33,342 nucleotides of DNA, from the NCBI GenBank assembly GCA_009693305.1, contig SHXN01000006.1:1-33342 (forward strand), given 5' to 3'. Positions 1 through 9,871 of this stretch are shown here, in pieces. Position numbers and translations under genes: made by a program. A model generated the notes under the pieces. That model did no database searches. It was not told the DNA's origin and saw only the letters and a list, made by a program, of their open reading frames with translations. This DNA comes from Limnohabitans sp. Lineage in GTDB: Bacteria; Pseudomonadota; Gammaproteobacteria; Burkholderiales; Burkholderiaceae_C. Positions within the stretch are counted from its first letter, which is position 1. Every line of letters begins with the position of its first letter.

Positions 1-84
1 GGCGCTATGGATCAAACTTTTGCAAAAATCAAGCATAACCGGGATTGTCGTCTATGCTTACTGCGACAGAACCGTTTGTTTCAT
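1..84. other. Unassigned left edge
   Basis: No coding signal was recognised. On the minus strand the permease homology fails just before this stretch, and none of the three frames restores the expected C-terminal permease sequence. A 7-bp inverted repeat (AAGCATA / TATGCTT, 15 nt apart, 31-59) is visible but has no T-tract and could be chance. Confidence 0.4.
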
Positions 85-1714
85 CTACCTATAACGTTTG
101 AGACAGCCCTGTGGATGACTTATTATGTGACTTTTGCAGAGAATCCCTAATGCCTCAGTGATGGGTGCCGACCAAGCGGCCAATAGAATCGTTGTAAAAA
201 AAGAATTCCATGCGGTACCCGCCCACACCATCCCGTAGACACCCCACTCAAAATCAAACGCAGTTTTGAAGTGCACCAAAGTGAGTGTGTAATCGCGCGC
301 CCAAGTTTGTACAAAACCACCTATGAATGCAAACAAATAAACCACCAACGTAAATGCCATCCAAGGCAATGCCAAAGACAACACAAAATGTTTGACACCA
401 CTGGGAAGTGGCATGAGCAAACCTGAATCGCCTTTGCCACTGACGGTTGTGAAGGCATTGCGACCTAATAATTTTCTTTTCAACGCAAAAATCACTAATG
501 TAAAGACGGTGAGTATCCAAGCCAATGATGCGGCGCGCCCTTGATCGAATTGCGCGCCCACAATTGCAAAAAATATTTCTGTTGACAACACATTTAATTG
601 ACCGCTCACCACTATTGGGTTGCCAAAGTCAGCCATACTCTCGATAAAGCCCACTAAAAATGCATTGGCCAAACCAGGTTTGAGCAAAGGCAGTGTGACC
701 ACCATGAATGTTTGATACGGCGATGCGCGCAAGGTTTGCGATGCTTCTTCGATGCTGGGTGCTACACCTTGCACAATGCCTCGCATGATCATGAATGCTA
801 TGGGTGTGAATGCAAATGTTTGCGCAATCCACACGCCCAAGCATCCATAAAACCAACGCGATGATGTGATATCAAACATCCATTCAAGCGCTTGATTAAC
901 CACGCCTGCACGACCGAATAATAAAATTAAACCTAGACCCACCACAAATGGTGGCGTGATGATGAGCAAGAGCGCCAATATATAAGTGGCTTTTGAAATC
1001 GCTTGCCTGTTCGCTCAGACATCAAGGCCATCAGCGTGCTCAACACAGTGGTAGACAACGCCACCATCAATGCCAAAAACAAGGTGTTCCATGCCACACC
1101 GCAACGCACATTCGTTTGCAAACATGCAAGACCCCAATTGCGCTTATTGAATACTCGATCAACAATGGCCATCACCGATATCAGTCTATCCTCTGTATAA
1201 AACGCATCGCTCAACGCTTTACAAACAGGATAGAGAATGAACAAGGTCATCAACGCTAAAAACAGCAACACAGCAATAGCAATAAATGAATCGCGCTTAA
1301 AAAAACCGCGCTTCGCAATACCAATGCCTAGGAGCATGGTTAAGGCGAGCAAAACACACAGCGCGCCCCATCCCATACCCGATTGTTGAAAAGGCATTTC
1401 ATCAAAAAAAATGTTAAGCCATTGCCAACGCTAACCGCGCGGGACAATTGCAAATCCAGTAATTAAAATACTAAGAAGGCCCAGGCTCGCACCTGCTATT
1501 AACGCCGACGATTGGAGTTGTTTGTGTGTGATAAAAAAAGAGCCGCTGCAGATTAACAAGCCCAAGAACGAAATAAAAGCCACGGTTTGCTATCTTGAAA
1601 AAATGCAGAGCCTTCTTGCATGGAATACCAAGGCAATAAAAAAAATCCGGCCAAACCCAACACACATGCAACTATTTCTTCGCGCGTGATAGACACTTTA
1701 AAAAATAAATTCAT
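85..1714 (-). pseudogene. Iron(III)-type ABC transporter permease (FbpB/AfuB-like), decayed
   Basis: The remnant resembles a large two-module ABC permease of the ferric-iron family, which would carry iron across the inner membrane using energy from a separate ATPase. Reading starts at MNLFFKVS (1714). Homology then moves between frames: near 1555-1590, at an in-frame TAG after AIVPRG (about 1436), and by one base near 975 where PLIY should lead into LALLLIITPPF. The longest piece (85-978) is hydrophobic, contains permease-like segments such as ASPYQTFMVVTLPLLKPG, and loses homology after WSAPITEALGIL. About the last quarter of a normal ~700-residue protein is missing. It lies 22 bp downstream of the matching binding-protein relic; the expected ATPase gene would lie off the left edge. 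The family call is fairly secure, the iron specificity less so. Confidence 0.8.
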
Positions 1715-1736
1715 GTTGCTGTTTGATCAATGGCGT

Positions 1737-2653
1737 TTATCTGGGCAATGCGTTGACTTCTTTTTCCCATTTAGCAATTAGACGTCGACGCTCAGCCGTA
1801 CTGCCGTATTTGGCATAGTCGTATGAAATGAGTTTTATTTTTGTGAAGTCGGGAACGCGTGAATCAACTTTTGCGCCTTTGTGACTGGGTAATTGAAATT
1901 GTTTGGCCGCCGGACCCATTTCTTGCGCAGATGGGGTAAGTGCCCATTAGTAAAATTGCTTGGCAACTTCTAAATTGCGCGCTCCTTTGATGATGCTCAT
2001 GGAACCGATTTCGGAACCTGTGCCGTCGCTTGGCGTGATGGTCTCAATGGGGAAGCCTTGCATTTTTTCGCCTGGTCCATCGTGTACAAAGCTAATAGAG
2101 ACTGTGGTTTCGCCGCGCGCGGCGGCTTTGATGGGGCCCGTGCCTGAACGACTGTATTGACTGATGTTTTTGTGCAAAGCGCGCATGTAATCAAAAGCTT
2201 TGTCTTCACCCATGAGTTGAACCAAGGTGGCGACCATGGTGTAGGGTGTTACGCTTGAAGCGGGATTGGCCACTTGAATTTCGCCTTTGAATGCGGGGTT
2301 GAGTAAATCGTTCCAGGTTTTGGGGACGGGTAGTTTTTTTTGGTTAATAATTCTGTGTTGTAACCAAAGCCCAACGGACCTGAGTAAATGCCCACGGTTT
2401 TGAAGACTGATTGTTGTGCTTGTTGTTGTGCCCAAGCATGTAGTTGCGGCAAGGAGGGCGATTTGTATTCCAAGCTCAAACCTTTGAGAGACATGTTGAC
2501 CTTGACGCCCGTGGTGCGCGAATACACAGTGGAAATCATGTTGCACCATTCAGCTTGAACCGAGCAAATGATGTTGATTTGTTGCGCTTGCACACTTGCG
2601 AAAGCAAGTAACGCAAGGCTTGATAGAAAGAATTGGAGTATTTTGAGTTTCAT
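1737..2653 (-). pseudogene. Iron(III)-type ABC transporter substrate-binding protein (FbpA/AfuA-like), decayed
   Basis: This is the relic of a periplasmic binding protein that would deliver substrate to the downstream permease. A signal peptide is visible (MKLKILQFFLSSLALLAFASVQAQQ), followed by binding-protein sequence (YKSPSLPQLHAW, PVPKTWNDLLNPAFKGE, NPASSVTPYTMVATLVQLMGE). Three lesions are seen. First, about 35 residues are missing in frame between NMSLKG and LSLEYKS, where the family has a conserved segment. Second, a frameshift falls in an A8 run (T8 on the plus strand, 2334-2341) that splits TELLTKK from KLPVPKTW. Third, an in-frame TAA at 1947-1949 sits between AKQFY and WALTPSAQE. 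Frames rejoin to give a plausible C-terminus ending EKEVNALPR. It heads the minus-strand pair with the broken permease. Confidence 0.85.
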
Positions 2654-2806
2654 GCGCTACAGCTATTTTGGTATGAACGGCTAGTGTAGTCAAAATGGCT
2701 CTTTTTATCTACTGGGGATAGCTTGTGTTGCAGTTACATTAAGAGATGCTCTGCACCCCTTGTCTGCAGAATTGAGAGAATCAATCATTCTTTAGAAATA
2801 GATCGT

Positions 2807-3694
2807 ATGAAAAAAATTGTCGTTTTAGGCGGTAGTGGCTTTGTGGGGCGGCATGTGTGCGAAGCCCTCAACAAATTGGGTTGGCACGTCACCGTCCCTA
2901 CGCGTCGCCCACCCGCACGCGCCGTTCAAACCTTGCCTTTTATCGATGTGGTCAAAGCCGCCGTGCATAACGACGCTGATTTAAACGCAATCGTCAAGGG
3001 TCACGACGCTGTCATCAATTTAGTTGCCATCTTGCACGGCGACGCTTCAGCGTTTGAAAAAGTTCACCATCAATTGCCATTGCGTATTGCACAAGCTTGC
3101 ATGGCGCATCAAGTGCATCGCTTAATTCATGTCAGCGCCCTCGGTGCAGATTTACAAGGTCCATCGATGTATCTGCGTAGCAAAGCGCAAGGCGAAAAGG
3201 CATTGCAAGATTTTTCTGCACAAGGTCTTCAATGCACACTCTTGCGCCCCAGTGTGATTTTTGGTTTAGATGACGCTTTCATCAATCTATTTGCCAAGCT
3301 CCAAAAATGGGCCCCTGTAATGCCACTGGCAGGTGCGCATGCACAATTTCAACCTATTTGGGTTCAAGACGTTGCGCATGCCATTGTGAATGCACTACAA
3401 AACCCCAGCACCATTAATCAGACCTATGAGTTGTGTGGCCCTGATATTTTTACACTCAAGCAATTGGTCGAAGTCGCAGGCATTTGGACACAACATCCGC
3501 GTTGGGTCATCCCCTTGCCCGATGCGCTCGCGCGCATTCAGGCGCAAGTCATGCAATGGCTGCCTGGCCCGCCCCTGATGAGCCAAGATAATTTAGACTC
3601 TATGCGTGTGCCCAACATTGCTAGTGGTCAACTCCCCAACATCACACAACTGGGTGTTACGCACCCAACACCTCTCACAAGTATTTTCATTTAA
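2807..3694 (+). CDS. NDUFA9-like NAD(P)-binding epimerase/dehydratase-family protein
   Basis: A 295-residue extended-SDR-like protein with an N-terminal dinucleotide-binding motif (VVLGGSGFVGRH, residues 4-15) and a YLRSKAQGEKAL segment carrying the Y-x3-K pair near residue 120. This matches the atypical short-chain proteins related to the complex I subunit NDUFA9 that are common in proteobacteria. The exact reaction is unknown for most bacterial members; quinone or complex I association is a family-level idea only. I chose the ATG at 2807 rather than 2723 because homology begins at MKKIVVLGG and the 28 upstream residues look unrelated. The cca gene follows 14 bp downstream on the same strand, so the two are probably cotranscribed. 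Intact. Confidence 0.85.
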   Translation: MKKIVVLGGSGFVGRHVCEALNKLGWHVTVPTRRPPARAVQTLPFIDVVKAAVHNDADLNAIVKGHDAVINLVAILHGDASAFEKVHHQLPLRIAQACMAHQVHRLIHVSALGADLQGPSMYLRSKAQGEKALQDFSAQGLQCTLLRPSVIFGLDDAFINLFAKLQKWAPVMPLAGAHAQFQPIWVQDVAHAIVNALQNPSTINQTYELCGPDIFTLKQLVEVAGIWTQHPRWVIPLPDALARIQAQVMQWLPGPPLMSQDNLDSMRVPNIASGQLPNITQLGVTHPTPLTSIFI

Positions 3695-3708
3695 CTTCAA
3701 ATTTGCAC

Positions 3709-4950
3709 ATGAAGATTTATTTGGTCGGTGGCGCTGTCAGAGATGAATTGCTGGGTATCAGCGGAGCTGATCGCGACTGGGTGGTAGTGGGTGCAACGCC
3801 ACAAGACTTGTTAAATATGGGGTACCAAGCAGTCGGCAAAGGCTTTCCTGTTTTTTTGCATCCACAAACCAAAGAAGAATATGCGTTGGCGCGCACCGAG
3901 AGAAAAATCGCCAAGGGTTATCACGGCTTTGAAGTGCATGCGTCACCCGATGTCACATTAGAAGAAGATTTGTCGCGTCGCGATCTCACCATCAATGCCA
4001 TCGCCAAAGATGAATCGGGTGTGTTGCACGACCCGTATGGTGGTCGCAACGATTTAAACAATCAAATTTTTCGGCACGTCACCGATGCGTTTGCAGAAGA
4101 CCCTGTTCGTATTTTGCGTGTGGCCCGACTTGCGGCACGGTTCACAACTTTCACAGTTGCGCCCACAACATTGCAATTGATGCAATACATGGTCAATGTG
4201 GGTGAAGTCAATTCTCTGGTGAGTGAGCGTGTATGGCAAGAACTCGCAGGGGGCTTGATGAGCGCCAAGCCTTTACGCATGTTGGACGTGTTGCGATCGT
4301 GTGGCGCACTTCAACGCATCTTGCCCGAAGTGGATCGCTTGTATGGCGTGCCGCAAACCGAAACGCATCATCCAGAAATTGATACAGGCATTCATATTGG
4401 CATGGTGCTCGATATGTCGGCGCAACTCCAAGCGCCACTTGAGGTGCGATTTGCATGTTTGGTTCACGATTTGGGCAAGGGCACAACGCCCGCGGATCAA
4501 CTCCCACGACACATTGGGCATGAACAACGCAGTGTCAAACTCTTAAGGCAGTTGTGCGAGCGATTGCGCGTTCCTCAACACTGCAAAGAGTTGGCCGAAG
4601 TGGTTGCGCGAGAACACGGTCATATTCATCAATCGCAAAACTTGGACGCGCAAGCGGTGCTTCGTTTGTTGGTGCGATGTGATGCGATCCGTCGACCCGA
4701 GCGATTTGCACTGATTTTGCAAGCCTGCGAATGCGATGCGCGCGGACGATTGGGTTTGGAAAATAACACATACCTACAAGCCACTCGCTTGATGCGATTG
4801 TTGCAAGTTGTTTTACAAGTCGATACCGAAGCGATTGCCAATCAAGCGATCAAAGAGGGTTTGAGCGGTGAAGAGATAGGGCGAAAAATTGAGAGAGAGC
4901 GTGAGAGGGTGTTGGATGGCTTCATCAACTCAGCATCGGATACTCGTTGA
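3709..4950 (+). CDS. cca: CCA tRNA nucleotidyltransferase (multifunctional, with HD domain)
   Basis: The enzyme adds or repairs the 3'-terminal CCA of tRNAs in the cytoplasm using CTP and ATP. The class II nucleotidyltransferase signature is clear at the N-terminus: YLVGGAVRDELLG, the GADRDWVVVG segment holding the metal-binding D-x-D, and RRDLTINAIA. A C-terminal HD phosphohydrolase domain is present (FACLVHDLGKG followed by HIGHEQRSVKLL), as in the E. coli-type bifunctional enzyme; about 413 residues is the usual length. The ORF track opens at a TTG (3703), but the ATG at 3709 begins the conserved sequence directly. Its 3' end overlaps the tail of the opposing BrnA-like relic by about 26 bp. 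Confidence 0.97.
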   Translation: MKIYLVGGAVRDELLGISGADRDWVVVGATPQDLLNMGYQAVGKGFPVFLHPQTKEEYALARTERKIAKGYHGFEVHASPDVTLEEDLSRRDLTINAIAKDESGVLHDPYGGRNDLNNQIFRHVTDAFAEDPVRILRVARLAARFTTFTVAPTTLQLMQYMVNVGEVNSLVSERVWQELAGGLMSAKPLRMLDVLRSCGALQRILPEVDRLYGVPQTETHHPEIDTGIHIGMVLDMSAQLQAPLEVRFACLVHDLGKGTTPADQLPRHIGHEQRSVKLLRQLCERLRVPQHCKELAEVVAREHGHIHQSQNLDAQAVLRLLVRCDAIRRPERFALILQACECDARGRLGLENNTYLQATRLMRLLQVVLQVDTEAIANQAIKEGLSGEEIGRKIERERERVLDGFINSASDTR

Positions 4951-5263
4951 TGAATTGTCGCAATGCCGCATTGACACGTGTCTACCAACCTTTGACAGTT
5001 GACTTAAATGTTTGCACGATATCAGCATCTAATCAAATCGCAGTGAACAATTTGGTTTCACCCGATTTGGGTCGACCACATGGCCGCTTCAATTGCAAGA
5101 AGGCTTGATAAATTTCTGGCGTTAAAAATTGCCCCGCAGGCTTTGCGCCTTGATGCCAATTACTATCCAACTCGCGCGCTTGAGGGTCGCTTTTAATCCC
5201 AGCATTGAATGCCAAATCTTCTTTATTAGTTGGAATGATTGTTTTAGGTTTGAGCTTGGACAT
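4925..5263 (-). pseudogene. BrnA-like antitoxin gene with two in-frame stops
   Basis: The N-terminal 76 residues (MSKLKPKTIIPTNKEDLAFNAGI, then a GRPKSGETK segment) resemble BrnA-type antitoxins, which bind DNA through a C-terminal ribbon-helix-helix and neutralise BrnT RNases. Reading stops at TGA (5033-5035), but the same frame continues with LDADIVQTFKSTVKGW, a TAG (4982-4984), then TRVNAALRQFINEYPMLS and a final TGA (4925-4927). The suppressed sequence has the family's expected AI-R-LDAD and GW-Q-TRVNAALR pattern, so both stops fit C-to-T changes (CGA to TGA, CAG to TAG). The restored protein would be 112 residues. No BrnT-like toxin gene was found next to it. The 3' end overlaps the convergent cca gene. 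Confidence 0.8.
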
Positions 5264-5348
5264 GTCTTTTACGATCTGTATATTGATGTTGAATAAAGGC
5301 AGTTATTTGTCTTGCGTGAAATTTAATCTCATACAAAGCTAAATACGA

Positions 5349-6761
5349 TCAACCACGACTCTCCCACTGCCCCGCCATGTTTTTCATCAACACATTCACC
5401 GCTACCGCTTGCCTAGACTTCACATCCAACAGCGATCTTTCTGCTGTTAACGCATTGGCCTGCGCCAACGCAACGTTTAAAAAACTCACCGTGCCCGCTG
5501 CATATTGCGCTTGAGCAATATCCAAATTTTTATTGGCCGCTTGCAATACTTGCGATTGCGCTTTAGCTTGCTCTTGCAGTTGTGCAATGGCAATCAAGTT
5601 GTCTTCTACTTCTTGCAATGCCGTTAACACCACTTGACGATATTGAGCCGATGTTTGATCGACCAATGAGAGCGCTTGATCGCTGGCCGCACGACGCGTA
5701 CCGCCATCAAAAACAGAAAGTGCAATCGCAGGGCCCAAAGACCAAGCACGTGTGGCAGTGCTGATCAAACTAGACATTTCATTGCTTCGATAACCACTAC
5801 TTGCCGAAAAAGTAACCGTTGGAAAAAATGCTGCACGTGCCACACCCACTTGTGCATTGGCCGCCACCACTCGCATTTGTGCGGCGCGTATATCGGGTCT
5901 GCGTTGCAACAGGCTGGCAGGAATCACGTCTGGCAACGCAGGTGTTGTTGGAATAAGCGCTGTTGTATTCAAATTTAATTGGGATGGCATCTCACCCAGC
6001 AACACTGCAATTGCATGCAACAGTTGTTGGCGTGTGGTGGCCACATCGATGGCTTGTGCTTGCGCACCACGCAATTGCACTTGTGCTTGCGCAACATCTG
6101 CGGCTGATACCACGCCTGCTTGGTATCGGTATTCGGTAAGTTGTAATGCTTTGGCGTAGGTTTGCTCTGCACGATTTAAAACGTCTTTTTGTGCTTCTGC
6201 AGTTCGCAGTCCAATGTAGAGTTGAACCAATGTGGCTTGCAATGACAAACGCGCCGCTGCTTCGTCTTCTTGAGAAGCAAGCAAACCCGAACGCGCAACC
6301 GCACCTTGTGCGTCAATGCGTCCCCACATATCTAATTCCCAACTGATGGGTGCACTCAATGTAAAAATATTAGTGACGTTGGGGTTGGTCACAGTGGTGC
6401 CACGCGTTACACCTGTGCTCACGCCAAGGCTTGGCCACAACGACGCTTGTGCCGCGTCTAATGCAGCTTTGGCTTGACGCACTTGAGCGGCCGATGCTTT
6501 TAAGTTTTGATTGCCGCTCATCAATCGTTGTTGCAATTCATTCAAGACGGAATCGTTGAGCAAATGCCACCACTGTGCATCTACTTTTATTTGCGTGTCA
6601 GCCGAATTTTGTAGGGTTTGCCGCACGGCCGCACTCGCACCAAACTGTTCAGGCAATGCCATGGGTGGCGATTCACGCACGACTTTGTATCCGCAAGCCG
6701 ATAGCACGCAAAGCATCATCGAGGCGATGCTGAGTTGAATGATGTGGCGTGAGGGTTTCAT
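5349..6761 (-). CDS. RND efflux outer-membrane lipoprotein (NodT/OprM family)
   Basis: This is the outer-membrane channel of a tripartite efflux pump, 470 residues long. The N-terminus is a lipoprotein signal ending in the lipobox LSAC (MKPSRHIIQLSIASMMLCVLSACGYK), so the mature protein should be acylated at that cysteine. Two TolC-type OEP repeats follow, with recognisable segments SLWPSLGVSTGVTRG, SWELDMWGRIDAQGAVARS, LLQRRPDIRAAQMRVVAANA and VARAAFFPTVTFSASSGYR. Length and order are normal for the family. It is the last gene of the efflux set, its start codon only 2 bp beyond the stop codon of the RND gene upstream, so expression is almost certainly shared. Substrate cannot be read from the sequence. 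Confidence 0.95.
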   Translation of the reverse strand: MKPSRHIIQLSIASMMLCVLSACGYKVVRESPPMALPEQFGASAAVRQTLQNSADTQIKVDAQWWHLLNDSVLNELQQRLMSGNQNLKASAAQVRQAKAALDAAQASLWPSLGVSTGVTRGTTVTNPNVTNIFTLSAPISWELDMWGRIDAQGAVARSGLLASQEDEAAARLSLQATLVQLYIGLRTAEAQKDVLNRAEQTYAKALQLTEYRYQAGVVSAADVAQAQVQLRGAQAQAIDVATTRQQLLHAIAVLLGEMPSQLNLNTTALIPTTPALPDVIPASLLQRRPDIRAAQMRVVAANAQVGVARAAFFPTVTFSASSGYRSNEMSSLISTATRAWSLGPAIALSVFDGGTRRAASDQALSLVDQTSAQYRQVVLTALQEVEDNLIAIAQLQEQAKAQSQVLQAANKNLDIAQAQYAAGTVSFLNVALAQANALTAERSLLDVKSRQAVAVNVLMKNMAGQWESRG

Positions 6762-6763
6762 CT

Positions 6764-9700
6764 TTATGGGGCTGTGCTTTGCAATGTCGCTGATGTGTTT
6801 GAATCTGATTTGAATGAATCAAGCGGCAATTGTGAAGGCCGAGGGCCCATCATACGTGTTCGAATATTTTCTAATGCAACAAACACCACGGGCGTTGTGT
6901 AGAGTGTGAGCAATTGACTCAATATCAAACCACCTACAACAGACAGGCCTAAAGGGCGTCTGAGTTCTGCGCCATCACCCGATCCTAAAGCCAATGGCAA
7001 TGCGCCAAGCATTGCTGCGGCTGTTGTCATCAATATTGGACGCAGTCGCAGTTGTGCGGCTTGATAAATGGCTTGCGCAGGTGTTTTGCCTTTGCGTTGT
7101 CGAACCAATGCAAAGTCAATCATCAATATCGCATTCTTTTTAACAATGCCGATGAGCAAAATCACACCAATGAGTGCCACCACAGAAAATTCGGTATCAA
7201 AGGCCATCAATGCCAGCAACGCACCCACGCCTGCAGATGGCAATGTCGACAAGATAGTAATGGGGTGCAACAAACTTTCATACAACATACCCAAAACCAA
7301 ATACAAGGTGATGAATGCGGCCAAGATCAACATGGGTTGCGTGCTGAGTGATTTTTGAAATGAATTGGCGGTTCCAGAAAAACTCCCACGCACGGTAACG
7401 GGCATGTTGAGTTCTTTTATGGCTTGTTCAATGGCGCTGGTGGCTTGCGACAAAGAAACATTGGGTGACAAATTAAAACTGAATGTGTCCGATGGCACAC
7501 CGCCATCGTGGCTCACATACAAACCTGTATTGGTTAACTCAACGCTTGCAAAGGCGGCCAATGGAATGGCTTGGCCTTTGTCGTTGATGAATTGTAATTT
7601 TTTGAGTGACTCGGGGCTTTGCAAATGTTCGGGCGCTAGTTCGAGTACCACGCGGTATTGATTTAGAGGATTGTAGATAACGCCAATTTGTCGTTGACTG
7701 AAAGCATTACTTAAAGTTTGATCGATGGCTCTAACCGACAAATGTAACCGAGACGCCGCATCGCGATCAATCACCAATGTATTTTGTAATCCACGATCTT
7801 CGTAATCGGTATTGATGTCGTCAATTTCTTTGAGTCGTGCAAACACGCGTCGCAGTTTGGGCTCCCATGTTCTTAAATCTTCCAAGTCATCGGACTTGAT
7901 GGTGTATTCGTATTGTGAGCTCGACACTCGCCCACCGATGCGAATGTCTTGCGCAGGCACTAAAAACAATCGTGCACCCGCTTCTTTGGCAAGCTTGACG
8001 CGCAAGCGTGCCACCACTTGATCGGCACTCACGTCGCGGTCTTTGCGCAGCTTGAGGCTTAAAAACATTTGCGCGGAGTTGCGTTGACCGCCTCCTGTGA
8101 ATCCTGTTACGTGTTCAACTGCAGGATCGGCGCGCACGATGGCCATGAATTGATCGAGCCGCGCTTGCATGGCTTGAAACGATGAGCTTTGATCGGCACG
8201 CACAGAGCCAAAAATTCGCCCATTGTCTTGTTGCGGAAACATCCCTTTGGGAATGGTTTTGTACAAACTCACATTGAGGGCAATTGTGGCAATCAACATC
8301 AACCACATCAACCATTGATGTCGCAAAGCCCAACCCAAGCTGGATCGATAGATTTTTTGCAAACGAGAACACTTGCGATGCCCTGACGTAAGGTCGTGAT
8401 TTTTTAAAAAATTCGTACACATCATCGGTGTGAGTGTGAGTGAGACCACCATCGAGACCAAAATAGCAACCGAGAGCACCACCGCAAACTCTCGAAATAG
8501 TCGACCCAACACACCACCCATAAACAATATGGGTATAAATACAGCCACTAATGAGATGCTGATGGATAACACGGTGAAGCCAATTTCTTGCGTGCCGTCT
8601 AATGTGGCTTGCAATATGGACTTGCCGCGCTCGCGGTGTCGAGAAATATTTTCCAAAACAACAATGGCATCATCCACCACAAATCCTGTGGCAATCGTCA
8701 TCGCCATGAGCGTGAGGTTGTTGAGGCTGTAGCCAAGTAAATACATCACACCAAATGTGGCAGCTAAGGACAAGGGAACTGCAACGCTTGGAATCACCGC
8801 CGTTCGCCAATGCTTTAAAAACAATGCAACAACCAACACCACCAAGCCTACCGATATAGCCAGTGATTTTTGTATTTCATACATAGACGCACGGATAGAC
8901 GGTGTTCGATCAGAAACCACATCCATGCGAATCGATTGCGGAATCGAGGCTTGCAATTGTGCCAATATTGCGCGTACGCGATCAACCGCTTCAATCACAT
9001 TGGAGCCTGGTTGCAAATTCATCACCAACAAAATAGATGGCTTGCCGTTGGCTGCACCGTAGTTTCTCAAATCTTGTACGGAGTCAGTCACATTGGCCAC
9101 ATCTTTTAATCGCAGTGATTGACCGTTGATATGTTTGATGATTAGGGAAGCATAGTCTTTGGCTTGAAACGCTTGGTCATTGGCTTCTATTTGCCATGTG
9201 CGCTCCTTGTCATCTAAAAAACCTTTGGGTTTGTTGACGTTTGTGGCTACGACGGCGGTGCGTACGGTTTCTAATGAAACGCCGTATGAGGTGAGTTTTT
9301 CTGGATCGAGTGCGATGCGCACGGCTGGCAATGCGCCGCCGCCAATCGTTACCTGCCCTACGCCATCGATTTGCGCCAATCGTTGCGATAAATAAGTGGA
9401 AGCTACATCGTACATTTGTCCGCGTGTGAGCGTGTCGGATGTGAGCGCCAAGATCATCATCGGTGCATCTGCAGGATTGACTTTGCGGTACGTGGGGTTG
9501 CTGGGCATGCCAGAAGGCAACATTGATCGCGACGCATTGATAGCGGCTTGCACGTCGCGCGCAGCACCATTGATATCTCTGTTTAAATCAAACTGCAAGG
9601 TTACGCGCGTATTGCCTTGCGATGAATATGAAGTGATTTCGTTAACGCCCGCAATTGCACCCAATGCCCGCTCTAGCGGCGTTGCAACTGTTGCAGCCAT

Positions 9701-9871
9701 GGTTTCGGGGCTTGCACCGGGCATCGATGCTTGCACTGAAATCGTTGGAAACTCCACTTGCGGCAGTGGCGAGACGGGCAAATGAAAATAAGCCAACACG
9801 CCGGCCAATGCAACGCCCAATGCCACCAATGTAGTGGCAATCGGTCTTGCAACAAATGGCGAAGAGATCAT
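6764..9871 (-). CDS. mdtC: RND multidrug efflux permease, MdtC-like
   Basis: A proton-driven inner-membrane pump of the HAE1/RND family, 1035 residues from the chosen start [16 protein letters not shown]. It shows the first transmembrane helix plus the [15 protein letters not shown] porter entry, two large periplasmic loops, and TM4 with [14 protein letters not shown], whose paired aspartates relay protons. The C-terminal half repeats the fold ([17 protein letters not shown]). I chose the ATG at 9871 over the upstream ORF-track start at 9943 because it forms an ATGA overlap with the stop of the preceding pump gene, indicating translational coupling, and because homology starts there. In Enterobacteria MdtB and MdtC form a B2C heterotrimer; by analogy this is the C partner. 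Substrate is unknown. Confidence 0.93.
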   Translation of the reverse strand: MISSPFVARPIATTLVALGVALAGVLAYFHLPVSPLPQVEFPTISVQASMPGASPETMAATVATPLERALGAIAGVNEITSYSSQGNTRVTLQFDLNRDINGAARDVQAAINASRSMLPSGMPSNPTYRKVNPADAPMMILALTSDTLTRGQMYDVASTYLSQRLAQIDGVGQVTIGGGALPAVRIALDPEKLTSYGVSLETVRTAVVATNVNKPKGFLDDKERTWQIEANDQAFQAKDYASLIIKHINGQSLRLKDVANVTDSVQDLRNYGAANGKPSILLVMNLQPGSNVIEAVDRVRAILAQLQASIPQSIRMDVVSDRTPSIRASMYEIQKSLAISVGLVVLVVALFLKHWRTAVIPSVAVPLSLAATFGVMYLLGYSLNNLTLMAMTIATGFVVDDAIVVLENISRHRERGKSILQATLDGTQEIGFTVLSISISLVAVFIPILFMGGVLGRLFREFAVVLSVAILVSMVVSLTLTPMMCTNFLKNHDLTSGHRKCSRLQKIYRSSLGWALRHQWLMWLMLIATIALNVSLYKTIPKGMFPQQDNGRIFGSVRADQSSSFQAMQARLDQFMAIVRADPAVEHVTGFTGGGQRNSAQMFLSLKLRKDRDVSADQVVARLRVKLAKEAGARLFLVPAQDIRIGGRVSSSQYEYTIKSDDLEDLRTWEPKLRRVFARLKEIDDINTDYEDRGLQNTLVIDRDAASRLHLSVRAIDQTLSNAFSQRQIGVIYNPLNQYRVVLELAPEHLQSPESLKKLQFINDKGQAIPLAAFASVELTNTGLYVSHDGGVPSDTFSFNLSPNVSLSQATSAIEQAIKELNMPVTVRGSFSGTANSFQKSLSTQPMLILAAFITLYLVLGMLYESLLHPITILSTLPSAGVGALLALMAFDTEFSVVALIGVILLIGIVKKNAILMIDFALVRQRKGKTPAQAIYQAAQLRLRPILMTTAAAMLGALPLALGSGDGAELRRPLGLSVVGGLILSQLLTLYTTPVVFVALENIRTRMMGPRPSQLPLDSFKSDSNTSATLQSTAP

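Noticed and set aside
31-59. 7-bp inverted repeat AAGCATA/TATGCTT as a regulatory hairpin
   Set aside because: Short arms, a long spacer, no T-tract and no gene context; chance is a sufficient explanation.
5264-5348. Remnant of a BrnT toxin gene upstream of the BrnA-like relic
   Set aside because: I translated the minus-strand frames of this stretch and saw no convincing BrnT sequence.
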